Shown here piece after piece: positions 1 through 7,714 of a DNA stretch of 64,000 nucleotides. Origin of the DNA: Streptomyces sp. XD-27. GTDB lineage: Bacteria > Actinomycetota > Actinomycetes > Streptomycetales > Streptomycetaceae. Each line of letters opens with the position of its first letter. Position 1 is the stretch's first letter. Position numbers and translations under genes: made by a program. The notes beneath the pieces were generated by a model, which ran no database searches, was not told the DNA's origin, and saw nothing but the letters and a program-made list of their open reading frames with translations. The stretch lies in NCBI RefSeq assembly GCF_030553055.1, contig NZ_CP130713.1, positions 7,378,001 through 7,442,000 on the forward strand, given 5' to 3'.

Positions 1-1
1 G

Positions 2-814
2 CTCGCCCGGGACCTGACCGCGCTCGGCCTCACCGAGGGCGACACAGTGATGTTCCACACGCAGATGTCCGCGATCGGATACGTGGCGGGCGGCCCCGCG
101 ACGATCATCGGCGCCCTCGGCGACGTGGTGGGCGAGCGGGGAACCCTGATGGTGACCTGCTGCTGGAACGACGCCCCGCCCTACGACTTCACCGACTGGC
201 CCGCCGCCTGGCAGGAGGCCCTGCGCGCGGAGCATCCCGCCTACGACCCCGAGACCAGTGAAGCGGACCACAACAACGGCCGGCTCCCGGAGGCGCTGCG
301 TCGCTGGCCCGGCGCCGTACGCAGCCGGCATCCCGACGCCAGTTTCGCCGCGCTCGGCGCCGCGGCCGTCTCGCTGATGGCCGATCACCCCTGGGACGAC
401 CCGCACGGGCCCGACAGCCCCCTGGCACGGCTCGTCGCCATGGGCGGCCGCGTCCTGCTGCTGGGCGCGCCGCTGGACTCCCTCACGCTCCTGCACCACG
501 CCGAGGCGCTCGCCGAGGCCCCGGGCAAGCGGTTCGTGGACTACGAGCAGCCGATCACCGTCGACGGGGAGCGGGTCTGGCGGCGCTTCCACGACATCGA
601 CTCGTCGGACGGTGCCTTCGACTACTCCTCCGTGGTGCCCGAGGGTCAGTGGCCGTTCGAGGCCATCGCCCAGGACATGCTCGCCGCCGGCATCGGCGTC
701 CGCGGCATGGTCGGCGCGGCCGAAAGCCACCTGTTCGACGCCGGCGACGTGGTCGACTTCGGCGTCGCCTGGATCGAGGAGAAGCTGGGCGGGGGAGCGG
801 CCGTCACCGGGTGA
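2..814 (+). CDS. Aminoglycoside N(3)-acetyltransferase family protein (5' end outside window)
   Basis: The reading frame is open from base 2, so the true start lies upstream; the first internal ATG at 47 is inside the conserved N-terminal fold. The family (AAC(3)/antibiotic N-acetyltransferase, PF02522) transfers acetyl from acetyl-CoA to an amine, in the cytoplasm. Visible family features are the segment after ATG 47 with HTQMSAIGYVAGGP, the GTLMVTCCWND stretch, the histidine-rich HPDASFAALG loop, and GRVLLLGAPLDSLTLLHHAE, where the catalytic His region lies. Length from base 2 is about 270 codons, normal for the family. Many actinobacterial members are not proven resistance enzymes, so the substrate is unknown. 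The 3' end overlaps a convergent gene by about 11 bp. Confidence 0.85.
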   Translation, partial: LARDLTALGLTEGDTVMFHTQMSAIGYVAGGPATIIGALGDVVGERGTLMVTCCWNDAPPYDFTDWPAAWQEALRAEHPAYDPETSEADHNNGRLPEALRRWPGAVRSRHPDASFAALGAAAVSLMADHPWDDPHGPDSPLARLVAMGGRVLLLGAPLDSLTLLHHAEALAEAPGKRFVDYEQPITVDGERVWRRFHDIDSSDGAFDYSSVVPEGQWPFEAIAQDMLAAGIGVRGMVGAAESHLFDAGDVVDFGVAWIEEKLGGGAAVTG

Positions 815-1709
815 CGCGCGGTGCGGCGTTCACCAGGGGGACGGCGGCTGCCGCACGGCCCGCAACCGCGGGCTCGGGCCGGTGCGGGGTGCCGATGTCG
901 ATGGAGTCGAACTCCTCAACGCTCCCCGGAGGATGGTGCCGGTAGGTGCAGCGGATCGGGTCCTCGTCGTCGAGGCACACCCACACGCCCGGCCACTCGG
1001 GATGGCGGCAGGTGACGAATCGCCCGCACGCCGCGCACGTCACCACGGGGAGTCCGGCGTCGCGCAGGAGTCCGACGGCGGCGCTGTCCGCGTCCGCCGC
1101 CCCGTCGAGGCCGTACGTCAGCGCTTCGAAGAGCGGCATGAAGGGTTCGCTGAGGCTCTCCACGTCGGCCCAGGTCATCGAGCCGGACAGCGGCAGGGTG
1201 TAGCGGTACCCGAAGCGCGGCAGGGCACCGGTCGACGCCTCGCTGACGCAGACGACGTCGTCGTGCCACAGGGCGGCGGGCACCAGACCGGGCATGGCCC
1301 CCAGGATCACCGCCTGCGCCGCCTGGGGATCGCCGTGGTTGAGCAGTCCGGTGAGGACGGCCTCCCGCAGGTCCATGTCCAGGTACAGGGTGTCCTGGAC
1401 CACCGGTTCACTGTCGCTGATCAGCACGCGGCGGCATACAGGGGCGTGCTCGTTGCTGAACAGTTCGACCGACTCGCCGGCGGCGACGGCGCAGATGGCG
1501 TCGGCGACGGTGGGGAAGCTGGCGAGGAAGGCTTCCCACTCGGGCAACGTCCGCCCGATCTCCGGCGGCGATGCGGCGGTGATGCCGAAGGCACTCATTC
1601 CCGACTCGATGCGCCAGTTGATGCCCCTCGCTGTCCAGAGCGACTCCAGCAAGAGAGGTACAGCGGTCGAGAACAGGGCCGACCTCGAACGTGGTAAGGG
1701 GCGGCTCAC
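804..1709 (-). CDS. Hypothetical protein with a C-terminal Cys-rich motif
   Basis: This is a 301-residue protein I do not recognise. No membrane segment or signal peptide is visible. Towards the C terminus it has CAACGRFVTC followed by HPEWPGVWVCLDDEDP, a CxxC plus Cys/His pattern that could bind zinc. The N-terminal half contains acidic, moderately hydrophobic helices. Coding character is good (strong third-position GC) and it ends 11 bp inside the preceding convergent gene. The start is the ATG giving MSRPLPRSRSALF; a start further in is possible because the first 20 residues look basic and unstructured. No partner gene is obvious on the same strand. Confidence 0.7.
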   Translation of the reverse strand: MSRPLPRSRSALFSTAVPLLLESLWTARGINWRIESGMSAFGITAASPPEIGRTLPEWEAFLASFPTVADAICAVAAGESVELFSNEHAPVCRRVLISDSEPVVQDTLYLDMDLREAVLTGLLNHGDPQAAQAVILGAMPGLVPAALWHDDVVCVSEASTGALPRFGYRYTLPLSGSMTWADVESLSEPFMPLFEALTYGLDGAADADSAAVGLLRDAGLPVVTCAACGRFVTCRHPEWPGVWVCLDDEDPIRCTYRHHPPGSVEEFDSIDIGTPHRPEPAVAGRAAAAVPLVNAAPRVTR

Positions 1710-2253
1710 GAAAGTTCCTTTCGTGGCGGGTGAAATGTTGGGGGCACGCGATTCCTCCGCGGAGGATCCGACGGACCGAGCGGATTCTCAGCGTCCCATC
1801 CTCGTAGGGAAGAAGGGTATTCGGAAGAGGCTGACCGATGCGGATCGGAACGCGATTGATGCCCTCGACTGTATGGCAGGGGTGGCGATTCAACCGGTGA
1901 GAGCGAGACCATTCTTGGCGCGTTGTCCTGGCGACGGGACAGGTATCCGGTGACGCGCGTCTTGCTGACGGATTCCTTTCCTGACGACCTCCTCTTGGCC
2001 GAAGCGAATCGGCAGTGGGCACTGTCGAATTGGTGCGGCTCGTATCCGGTGACTCTTGGTCTGCCGTTCAACCACCGGCGTCGGCTCCGGTGGGAAGGCG
2101 GCAGCACAACCCGCAACCGCAAGCACAACACAACGAAGCAGCCTGAGCCTATGCGGCACATCGACCCGGGTCAGAACTGACTCGCTGATGCTCGGCACTG
2201 GCGCAACCAACGCCGATGGTGCCCGGCCGCGGCGCCCGTCGGGGTGCGCCCCG
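1710..2253. other. Intergenic region, no convincing gene
   Basis: This stretch of about 540 bp is less GC-rich than its surroundings and has short overlapping ORFs in several frames, none with a recognisable domain or consistent third-position GC bias. It must carry the promoter of the minus-strand hypothetical gene to its left. The decamer ATCCGGTGAC occurs twice (about 1947 and 2045), with no assigned role. I see nothing else. Confidence 0.5.
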
Positions 2254-2712
2254 TCACCGGAGGGGGAGGAGCGCTCCCCGCTCGGTTGCCGGCCGCGGAC
2301 CGAAGACGCGCCGCTCGGCCTCGGTGATGCGGACGTCGTTGATACTGGCCTCGCGGCGGCGCATCAGCCCGTCCTCGGCGAACTCCCACAGCTCGTTCCC
2401 GTAGGCGCGCCACCACTGGCCCGCCGCGTCGTGGAACTCGTACTGGAATCGCACCGCGATCCGGTCGCCCTCGAACGCCCACAGCTCCTTGCGCAGGGCG
2501 TAATCGAGTTCCCGGGCCCACTTCTCGCGCAGGAAGGCCGTGATCTCGTCCCGGCCGGTGACGAACCGGTCCCGGTTCCGCCACACGGCGTCCTCGGTGT
2601 AGGCGAGGGCGACGCGTTCGGGATCGCGGGTGTTCCACGCGTCTTCGGCGGCCTGAACCTTCTGCAGGGCGGTCTGCTCGTCGAACGGCGGGAAGGGGGG
2701 CCGTGGCGCCAT
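2254..2712 (-). CDS. NTF2-like protein, DUF1348 family
   Basis: This 152-residue protein matches the DUF1348/SnoaL-like NTF2 fold. An N-terminal helix with [17 protein letters not shown] is followed by [23 protein letters not shown] and then the strands [20 protein letters not shown] and [18 protein letters not shown], which is the typical DUF1348 order and full family length. These small cone-shaped proteins are enzymes or ligand binders; the substrate is unknown. It is divergently transcribed from the TetR gene starting at 2813, with two palindromes in the 100-bp gap, so it is very probably the regulated target of that repressor. Confidence 0.88.
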   Translation of the reverse strand: MAPRPPFPPFDEQTALQKVQAAEDAWNTRDPERVALAYTEDAVWRNRDRFVTGRDEITAFLREKWARELDYALRKELWAFEGDRIAVRFQYEFHDAAGQWWRAYGNELWEFAEDGLMRRREASINDVRITEAERRVFGPRPATERGALLPLR

Positions 2713-2741
2713 GGCGGGCTCCTCGTGTCGTGACCTGCCGG

Positions 2742-2759
2742 GGAGAACGGTCGTTCTCC
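2742..2759. promoter_or_regulatory. TetR operator, site 1
   Basis: GGAGAACGGTCGTTCTCC is an inverted repeat with 8-bp arms around a 2-bp centre. It shares the half-site GAGAACG with site 2, 19 bp downstream, and lies just upstream of the DUF1348 gene. Confidence 0.75.
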
Positions 2760-2777
2760 CTGGTGTCGGCTACTCTA

Positions 2778-2793
2778 GAGAACGATCGTTCTC
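2778..2793. promoter_or_regulatory. TetR operator, site 2 (perfect palindrome)
   Basis: GAGAACGATCGTTCTC is a perfect 16-bp palindrome 20 bp before the GTG start of the TetR gene. Its centre is 35 bp from the centre of site 1. Paired identical operators in the divergent gap imply autoregulation plus control of the DUF1348 gene. Confidence 0.8.
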
Positions 2794-2812
2794 GGCGGTA
2801 GTGGGAGGTGCT

Positions 2813-3403
2813 GTGGATCACGAGGAGGCCCGCAGGCGGCTGCTCGACGCCGCTGAGCGGTTGTTCTACGAACGCGGCGTGCAGGCCGTGGGCATGGACG
2901 AGCTCCGGGCCGCCGCCGGCGTGTCGCTCAAGCGGCTGTACCAGTGTTTCTCCTCCAAGGACGATCTCGTGGAGGAGTACCTGCGCCGCCGCGACGACCG
3001 CTGGCGCACGGATCTGTCCGGCTACGGCACCCGGCACGCGGCCACGCCGGAAGACAGGCTGCTGGCGGTGTTCGACTGGTTGGGGGAATGGTTCGCCGTC
3101 CCCGGCTTCCGGGGCTGCGCCTTCGTCAACTCCTTCGGCGAGCTGGGCGCCGTCTCGGACGGCGTGGCCCGCGCCGCCCGCGACCACAAACACGCCGTCC
3201 GGGAGTACGTGGCCGATCTCGCCCGCGACGTGGGAGCCGGTGATCCGTCCGCGCTGGCCCAGCAGTTGGTGCTCCTGGTCGAGGGCGCGATCACCACCGC
3301 CGCGATCACCGGCGACCCGGCCGCGGCCCGGCACGCTCGTACGGCGGCCGAGACGCTCATCACGGCGGCGACAGCGGCGACGGTAGTGCCTTCTTCGCCC
3401 TGA
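2813..3403 (+). CDS. TetR family transcriptional regulator
   Basis: The start is set at GTG 2813, preceded by GGGAGG; a longer frame from 2711 would run across the operators and the neighbouring promoter. The protein (about 196 residues) has a classic TetR N-terminal domain: ARRRLLDAAERLFYERGVQAVGM (helix 1-2), then DELRAAAGVSLKRLYQCFSSKDDLVEEYL, the helix-turn-helix ending in the usual LYxxFxSKDxLv motif. The rest is a ligand-binding domain with GFRGCAFVNSFGELG, found in the YcdC/AcrR-like subgroup. It is predicted to repress itself and the divergent DUF1348 gene through the two palindromes at 2742-2793. Confidence 0.92.
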   Translation: MDHEEARRRLLDAAERLFYERGVQAVGMDELRAAAGVSLKRLYQCFSSKDDLVEEYLRRRDDRWRTDLSGYGTRHAATPEDRLLAVFDWLGEWFAVPGFRGCAFVNSFGELGAVSDGVARAARDHKHAVREYVADLARDVGAGDPSALAQQLVLLVEGAITTAAITGDPAAARHARTAAETLITAATAATVVPSSP

Positions 3404-3478
3404 TCAGCGGCGGAACCGCGCTTGCGAGGGGTGGGTCTCAGCCTCGATTCCGCCACTGTCCGGGTGCCGGCCGGAGCG

Positions 3479-3925
3479 TCAGGACGACCCGGCACCGGTC
3501 TCGGTCCCCGGTGCCGGGACCGAGAACAGCGTGCGGAAGTACGCGGCGTCCGTGTCCTCTTCGACCATGCGCCCCTCCGCCTCGACCCAGGCGTGCGCGC
3601 CGAACGGCGGGCGGGCCCGCACCCCCACGGACCAGGCCGGCCAGGTGCCACCCGCGCGGCACAGCAGAACCGTCGCCAGTGAACGCGGCAGGCAGCCCTC
3701 GGAGGCGGCGCAGCGCAGACTCACCGCCACCACGGCCTCCCGCGCGGCCCGCGCCTCGGCGTAGGTCGCCGGGCGGGCGCCCTTGCGCAGCCGGGCCAGC
3801 ACGGCACGGATACGGGCCGGCGGCTTGCGCGCCAGCCGCTTGGCGGCGGCCACCGCGAGCAGGGTGAGCAGGCGCCGCCACGGCGACAGCCGGACCCGTA
3901 CCCGGTGCGGTACGACCGCGCTCAC
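3479..3925 (-). CDS. Lasso peptide biosynthesis B2 protein (leader peptidase)
   Basis: The GTG start overlaps the ATGTGA end of the upstream B1 gene, giving a 148-residue protein. This is the transglutaminase-like cysteine protease that cuts the leader from the lasso precursor. The signature is clear: Cys78 in EGCLPRSLATVLLCR and His111 in PPFGAHAWVEAEG, followed by an acidic stretch holding the third catalytic position. The basic N-terminal helix (residues 8-50) is normal for B2 proteins. It is last in the order precursor-cyclase-B1-B2 and translationally coupled to B1. No peptide exporter follows; the next gene is convergent. Confidence 0.93.
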   Translation of the reverse strand: MSAVVPHRVRVRLSPWRRLLTLLAVAAAKRLARKPPARIRAVLARLRKGARPATYAEARAAREAVVAVSLRCAASEGCLPRSLATVLLCRAGGTWPAWSVGVRARPPFGAHAWVEAEGRMVEEDTDAAYFRTLFSVPAPGTETGAGSS

Positions 3926-4191
3926 ATCTGCACCACCTTCGCGTCGATGAGCCTGGCCAGCAGACGCTCCACATCCTCGCGCGCCCGCGCCGCGTCGACG
4001 TCGTACGTGCTGGTCAGCCGCTGAGCGGCCTCCTCCACCGTCCCGCTGTCGAGGAGGGCCTGGAAGGCGGCGGCCGCGGTGGCGTTCAGCTGCCAGTAGC
4101 GGCCGCTGGCCCCGTCGAGCAGCACCGTTCCGTACTCGGTGTCGGCTGTCGAGATGTCGGGGTGCAGTCTCAGTGCCATTGTCCTGTCCAT
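3922..4191 (-). CDS. Lasso peptide B1 protein (PqqD-like RiPP recognition element)
   Basis: An 89-residue PqqD-fold protein: winged-helix strands TEYGTVLLDGASGRYWQLN (the GxxYxLN element seen in B1 proteins), then AAAFQALLDSGTVEEAAQRL and the C-terminal helix with DVERLLARLIDAKVVQM. In split lasso systems this protein binds the precursor leader and presents it to B2 and the cyclase. The first ATG is at 4191; an alternative ATG at 4179 is equally plausible and has little effect. It overlaps the B2 start, so the two proteins are probably made in equal amounts. The 101-bp gap to the cyclase carries a repeated GGGTGTCCGTA element of unknown role. Confidence 0.92.
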   Translation of the reverse strand: MDRTMALRLHPDISTADTEYGTVLLDGASGRYWQLNATAAAAFQALLDSGTVEEAAQRLTSTYDVDAARAREDVERLLARLIDAKVVQM

Positions 4192-4292
4192 GTGTCACGT
4201 CGGGCGACGGGTGTCCGTAGACGGGTGTCCGTAAGCGTGGCCGGCGGCGTCCGTCGGTCGCGTGGAGAGCGGTGTCCACGCGGGGCGGCGGG

Positions 4293-6113
4293 TCAGCGGC
4301 GGTCGGGGGCGCTCGCCGTGGCGGCTCGTGCCCACAGTTCGCAGCCGAGCGCCACCGGCATGGCTCCTTCGTGGAGCCGGGCCGTGTAGGGGCGGCGGAA
4401 CAGCTCGCGCAGCGGTTCCGGACGGATCAGCCCCAGCTCGGCCAGTCGGGAGGTCTCCCACAGCGCCGCGAGTTCCCGCCGGCTGCGTTCGAAGCCCTCG
4501 GCCGCGATCATCGAGCCGTCGGCCTTGGTCCGCCGCTGCAGCAACTCGCGGGGCATGACGTCGGCCATGGCCGCCTTGACCAGCGGCTTGAACTCCCACG
4601 GAGTCACGCGCTCGTCGGCTCTGACGGCCAGGCAGGCGCTCAGGACCTGGTCGTCGAGGAACGGCGAGGACTGGGCGTAGTGCGGCGTCTCCACCAGCTG
4701 GTGGAACTGGCGGATCATCCGTCCGGCCTCCTGGATCGCCAGCAGATCGCCGTGTCTGCCCCGGGCGGGTGCGAGCGGCTCCGCGGTGCCGGCCGCCTCG
4801 TGCAGGGCATCGGCCACCAGGTCGGCCGCGTCGGGCGCGAGCCAGTCGGGCAGGCGCAGGGAGCCGCCCCAGTCGAACAGCTCGTTCCGCGGGCGGCGCG
4901 CCTGGCCGCCGGCCAGCGCGTGCGCCTCGGCAGCGAGCCAGCGGCGGTACGAGCTGCCGTCCAGCAGCGTCCGCACCGACGTGCCCAGGGCGAATCCGGT
5001 GAGCAGTCGGACGGTGCGCAGTTGCCGGAAGGCGCTCCAGGGCCGGCTGCGCAGCAGGTCGTGGTAGTACGCGGGGTGGCCCGACAGGACCTGGTCGCCG
5101 CCGAATCCGTCGAGATGGAGGTGCGCGTGGGCGCTGGCCCGCTCCCGCCCGGCGCGCAGACGGGGAGCGCTGAGCAGGGCGATGGACGGTTCGTCGGGAA
5201 CGTCATCGATCTCGAGCAGCTCTTCGAAAAATCCGGGAACGTCATGGCTCGGGAAGACGACGTGGTTCACCTGCGGCAGATGTGCCGCGGCTTTCCGGGC
5301 CCAGTACGCGTCGTCGTCGGCCTGGTCGTCGTTCTCCATGGTGAAAGCGGTCACCTGGGCCTGCTCCCGCGCGGCAAGCACCGTGAGGGACGTGGAGTCC
5401 ATGCCGCCGGACAGGTCGCAGCTGATGGCGGTGAGGCCGCGCGTGCGCACCTTGACGGAGTCCTCCAGCGCCTGTCGCAGCGCGGTTGCTCCCTCGGCCA
5501 GGGACTGGACCGGCTCCGGGGGCTGCCACCAGCGTGTCACCGTATGCCGCAGCCCGTCCGGGGACAGCGTCAGACGGAAACCCGGAGGCACTGCGGCGAT
5601 GCCCCGCCACACCGGCCGTTCTCCCAAGGGGTGCGGTACGGCGTCGAGGAGACGCAGTGCCAGCGAGGACCGGTCGAGGGGCGCGTCGAGCAGCGCGGCC
5701 AGCACGTCGGCACGGTCCGCGGCGAAGACGAAGCCGCGAAGGGACGCGTGGAAGACGCGGCGCAGTCCGGAGGCGCTGCCCCGGACATACAGCCGCCCGG
5801 CCACCGAGGCGAGGAGGTGGTAGCTCCCCGCCCACGACGTACCGAGTCCGTCCAGTTGCGCCACATCGCTGATACGGGCGGCGGCTGCCGCCAGTTCGGT
5901 GGGCGTCGCCGAGCAATGGCCGACGACGGCGAGCCGGGTGTCCCCGTCCTCGGCGGACAGGACCCGGTCGGCGGCCAGCCGGCCGGCCACCCAGGGCCGG
6001 CCGGACCGGTGCCTCATGATCTGTGCACTGCCCGGCGGAAGCCTGTCGACGGCCGCGGCCGCGGTCTCGTGATCCGGCAGGACCACGAAGTACTGCATCC
6101 CGGAACCGACCAT
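4293..6113 (-). CDS. Lasso cyclase (asparagine synthetase-like)
   Basis: A 606-residue asparagine-synthetase homologue. Residues 1-200 form a degenerate glutaminase-like domain lacking a usable catalytic Cys2. The synthetase domain has the PP-motif SGGMDST at 235-241, which adenylates the core Asp/Glu side chain so the N-terminal amine can close the macrolactam ring, and LDGFGGDQVLSGHPAYYHD further on. GAGGAGG lies 5 bp before the ATG. It directly follows the precursor gene (39-bp gap) and precedes B1 and B2, the usual actinobacterial arrangement. Function is assigned with high confidence from motif plus context. Confidence 0.94.
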   Translation of the reverse strand: MVGSGMQYFVVLPDHETAAAAVDRLPPGSAQIMRHRSGRPWVAGRLAADRVLSAEDGDTRLAVVGHCSATPTELAAAAARISDVAQLDGLGTSWAGSYHLLASVAGRLYVRGSASGLRRVFHASLRGFVFAADRADVLAALLDAPLDRSSLALRLLDAVPHPLGERPVWRGIAAVPPGFRLTLSPDGLRHTVTRWWQPPEPVQSLAEGATALRQALEDSVKVRTRGLTAISCDLSGGMDSTSLTVLAAREQAQVTAFTMENDDQADDDAYWARKAAAHLPQVNHVVFPSHDVPGFFEELLEIDDVPDEPSIALLSAPRLRAGRERASAHAHLHLDGFGGDQVLSGHPAYYHDLLRSRPWSAFRQLRTVRLLTGFALGTSVRTLLDGSSYRRWLAAEAHALAGGQARRPRNELFDWGGSLRLPDWLAPDAADLVADALHEAAGTAEPLAPARGRHGDLLAIQEAGRMIRQFHQLVETPHYAQSSPFLDDQVLSACLAVRADERVTPWEFKPLVKAAMADVMPRELLQRRTKADGSMIAAEGFERSRRELAALWETSRLAELGLIRPEPLRELFRRPYTARLHEGAMPVALGCELWARAATASAPDRR

Positions 6114-6152
6114 CTCGACCTCCTCACCGGGCTCGGCACATCAGGCCGTGAT

Positions 6153-6302
6153 TTACCACCAGGTCCGGGGGATCTGACCCCACGGCTCGACGTTCTTGCG
6201 GCCGATGTAGCCGGTGTCCTCCTGGAAGGAACCGCACTCGAACATCTCCGGGGCCTCGTAGGCCTGGAGCTCGCGGTCCTCTACACGCTCGTCATTACGC
6301 AT
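6153..6302 (-). CDS. Class II lasso peptide precursor
   Basis: A 49-residue precursor. A longer frame continues upstream, but GAGGAGGTG 6 bp before the ATG at 6302 decides the start. The leader contains YEAPEMFECGSFQEDTG: the Tyr-x2-Pro recognition motif read by B1, and the Thr conserved at position -2. Cutting after Thr-Gly gives the 18-residue core YIGRKNVEPWGQIPRTWW, with Glu8 positioned for a Tyr1-Glu8 macrolactam. If cleavage falls right after Thr, the ring is Gly1-Glu9. The core has no Cys, so there are no disulfides (class II), two Pro, and a bulky Trp-Trp C terminus suited to plug the ring. I do not recognise the sequence as a known lasso peptide. Confidence 0.9.
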   Translation of the reverse strand: MRNDERVEDRELQAYEAPEMFECGSFQEDTGYIGRKNVEPWGQIPRTWW

Positions 6303-6393
6303 TACAGTCACCTCCTCTTTGCCTGACATGGCAGCACAAGGTGCAGTGGATTCTGCATACGGAGGCACTGGCGCGGAAACGAAGAAATAAATC

Positions 6394-6417
6394 CCAGTAG
6401 CCCGTTCCAGTAGCCCG
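6394..6417. repeat. Tandem 11-bp repeat upstream of the lasso operon
   Basis: CCAGTAGCCCG occurs at 6394-6404 and 6407-6417, a 13-bp period, about 100 nt upstream of the precursor ATG. The region is AT-richer than its surroundings. It could be a regulator binding site, but no clear -35/-10 pair was found. Confidence 0.45.
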
Positions 6418-6668
6418 AAAGAAAAACGGACACGTCCCCCGTGATGGCTTCCCTGGTGCTTGATCAACAGTAACCGTCGCTTCTCGAGAAGAGCAACCTT
6501 CCAGCCCGTCAGCTTGCTGCCAAGTAAAGGGGAATACGCCATCTCACTTGATGCCCCTCGCTCGCCGACGCGCTTGCGGCGTGAGGCCTCTGGCCTGGCC
6601 CTGCGTCACCGGCCACTCGCCCCCGCGAACCCCTCGATGGCGCAAAAGTCTCCTGGAGCCGCCGGGGG

Positions 6669-7277
6669 CTACGTGGACAGGCTGCTCGCACTCGGGCCAC
6701 GGGAACCCGAGTGCAGGTGAGCAGCGATGCGCGCGATGGTCCGGACGTTGTCCTCGAACAGGTGCCCCTGCATTCCTGCCGCCTGAGCGGCCTCGACGTT
6801 GACTGCGACATCGTCGACGAGGAGACAGCTCTCCGGCCGCACCCCCAAGCTGTCGCAAGCGGCCTCGAAGGCTCGCAGGTCAGGCTTGCCGATACCGATC
6901 TCGTGCGAGTAGACGATCTGGTCCACCAGTTCGTCGAAGTGGTACAGCGCCGTCTCCCGCTCCCGGGCACCGACGAAGCTGTTGCTGAGGATGCCCAGCG
7001 TGCAGCTTCCCCGCAGCCCTCGCACATAGGCGATGAGTTCCTCGTTCGGAGTTCCCAGGTATTCCGCCCACAGGTCAGCCATGAAGGCTTCGACCTGGGG
7101 CGCGTCGAGGCGCAAGCGTGTCGCCACCTGCTCGTGCACCTCTCGTTCGCTGATGCTCCCGAGACTCCCAGCACGCCAAACGTCGCGCAGCCGCTCATTC
7201 ACCGTGCCCAGCGGCAGCTCCAGCCGCTCTTCCCACGAATAAGGACACTGTTGTCCTCCACTCTGAGGCAAGGTCAA
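6669..7277 (-). pseudogene. HAD-family hydrolase lacking motif I
   Basis: The 202-residue frame carries HAD motifs II (LGILSNSFVG), III (EIGIGKPDLRAF) and IV (CLLVDDVAVNVEAAQAAGM), in the right order and spacing for a phosphatase/dehalogenase-like HAD. The N-terminal DxD nucleophile loop that should open the protein is missing: the frame begins inside the cap region at PYSWEERLELPLGTVNE, and upstream codons do not restore it. The gene is therefore probably 5'-truncated and inactive, with the break next to the IS-relic island beginning at about 7350. Confidence 0.7.
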
Positions 7278-7351
7278 GGGACTTCGAAGCTTGTGACAGC
7301 CCTGTCGAGAGCCGCCGTTCCATCAGGCGTCGCACAGCTGGAACGTTACGT

Positions 7352-7552
7352 TTGGATCATCTGATCGCTAGTCCGGATGTGCCGTTGACTGATGCGCAGT
7401 GGGCGCGGATCGAGGCGCTGTTGCCGGACCGGACACCGAAGCGCGGTGAGCCGGTGGCGGAATCACCTGCCGGAGAAGGACGACAACCCATCCTCCGCTT
7501 CTTGTCCCGTCCGTCCTGTCGGCGGTACACGAGCTACAGCGAAAGGCCGTGA
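7352..7552 (+). pseudogene. IS5-type transposase 5' remnant (copy 1)
   Basis: The translated start DVPLTDAQWARIEALLPDR is the conserved N terminus of IS5-family (IS112-like) transposases. It then loses frame and jumps: a later segment in another frame, HLPEKDDN, matches the usual VHLPEKYGN part of the same protein, so an internal deletion has occurred. Only about 70 codons survive. The same 5' segment recurs in the same orientation near 9589. Confidence 0.75.
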
Positions 7553-7714
7553 GATCTTGTGGCTCCGGATCCTCAACTCTCAACCTTTATAGATCGCTTG
7601 AGACCTCGGGTGTCCCGCGTGGCGGACCGCCCGAGGTCTGCCACGCGCGGGCCTGGCGGCTCGGCGCCACGGGTACGAGGTGCCCGACGGGTCAGCGGCA
7701 GTGGAGGTTTCCCC

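Noticed and set aside
1923..2180. Short plus-strand ORFs in the 1.7-2.2 kb region
   Set aside because: No RBS, no homology and no third-position bias; treated as non-coding.
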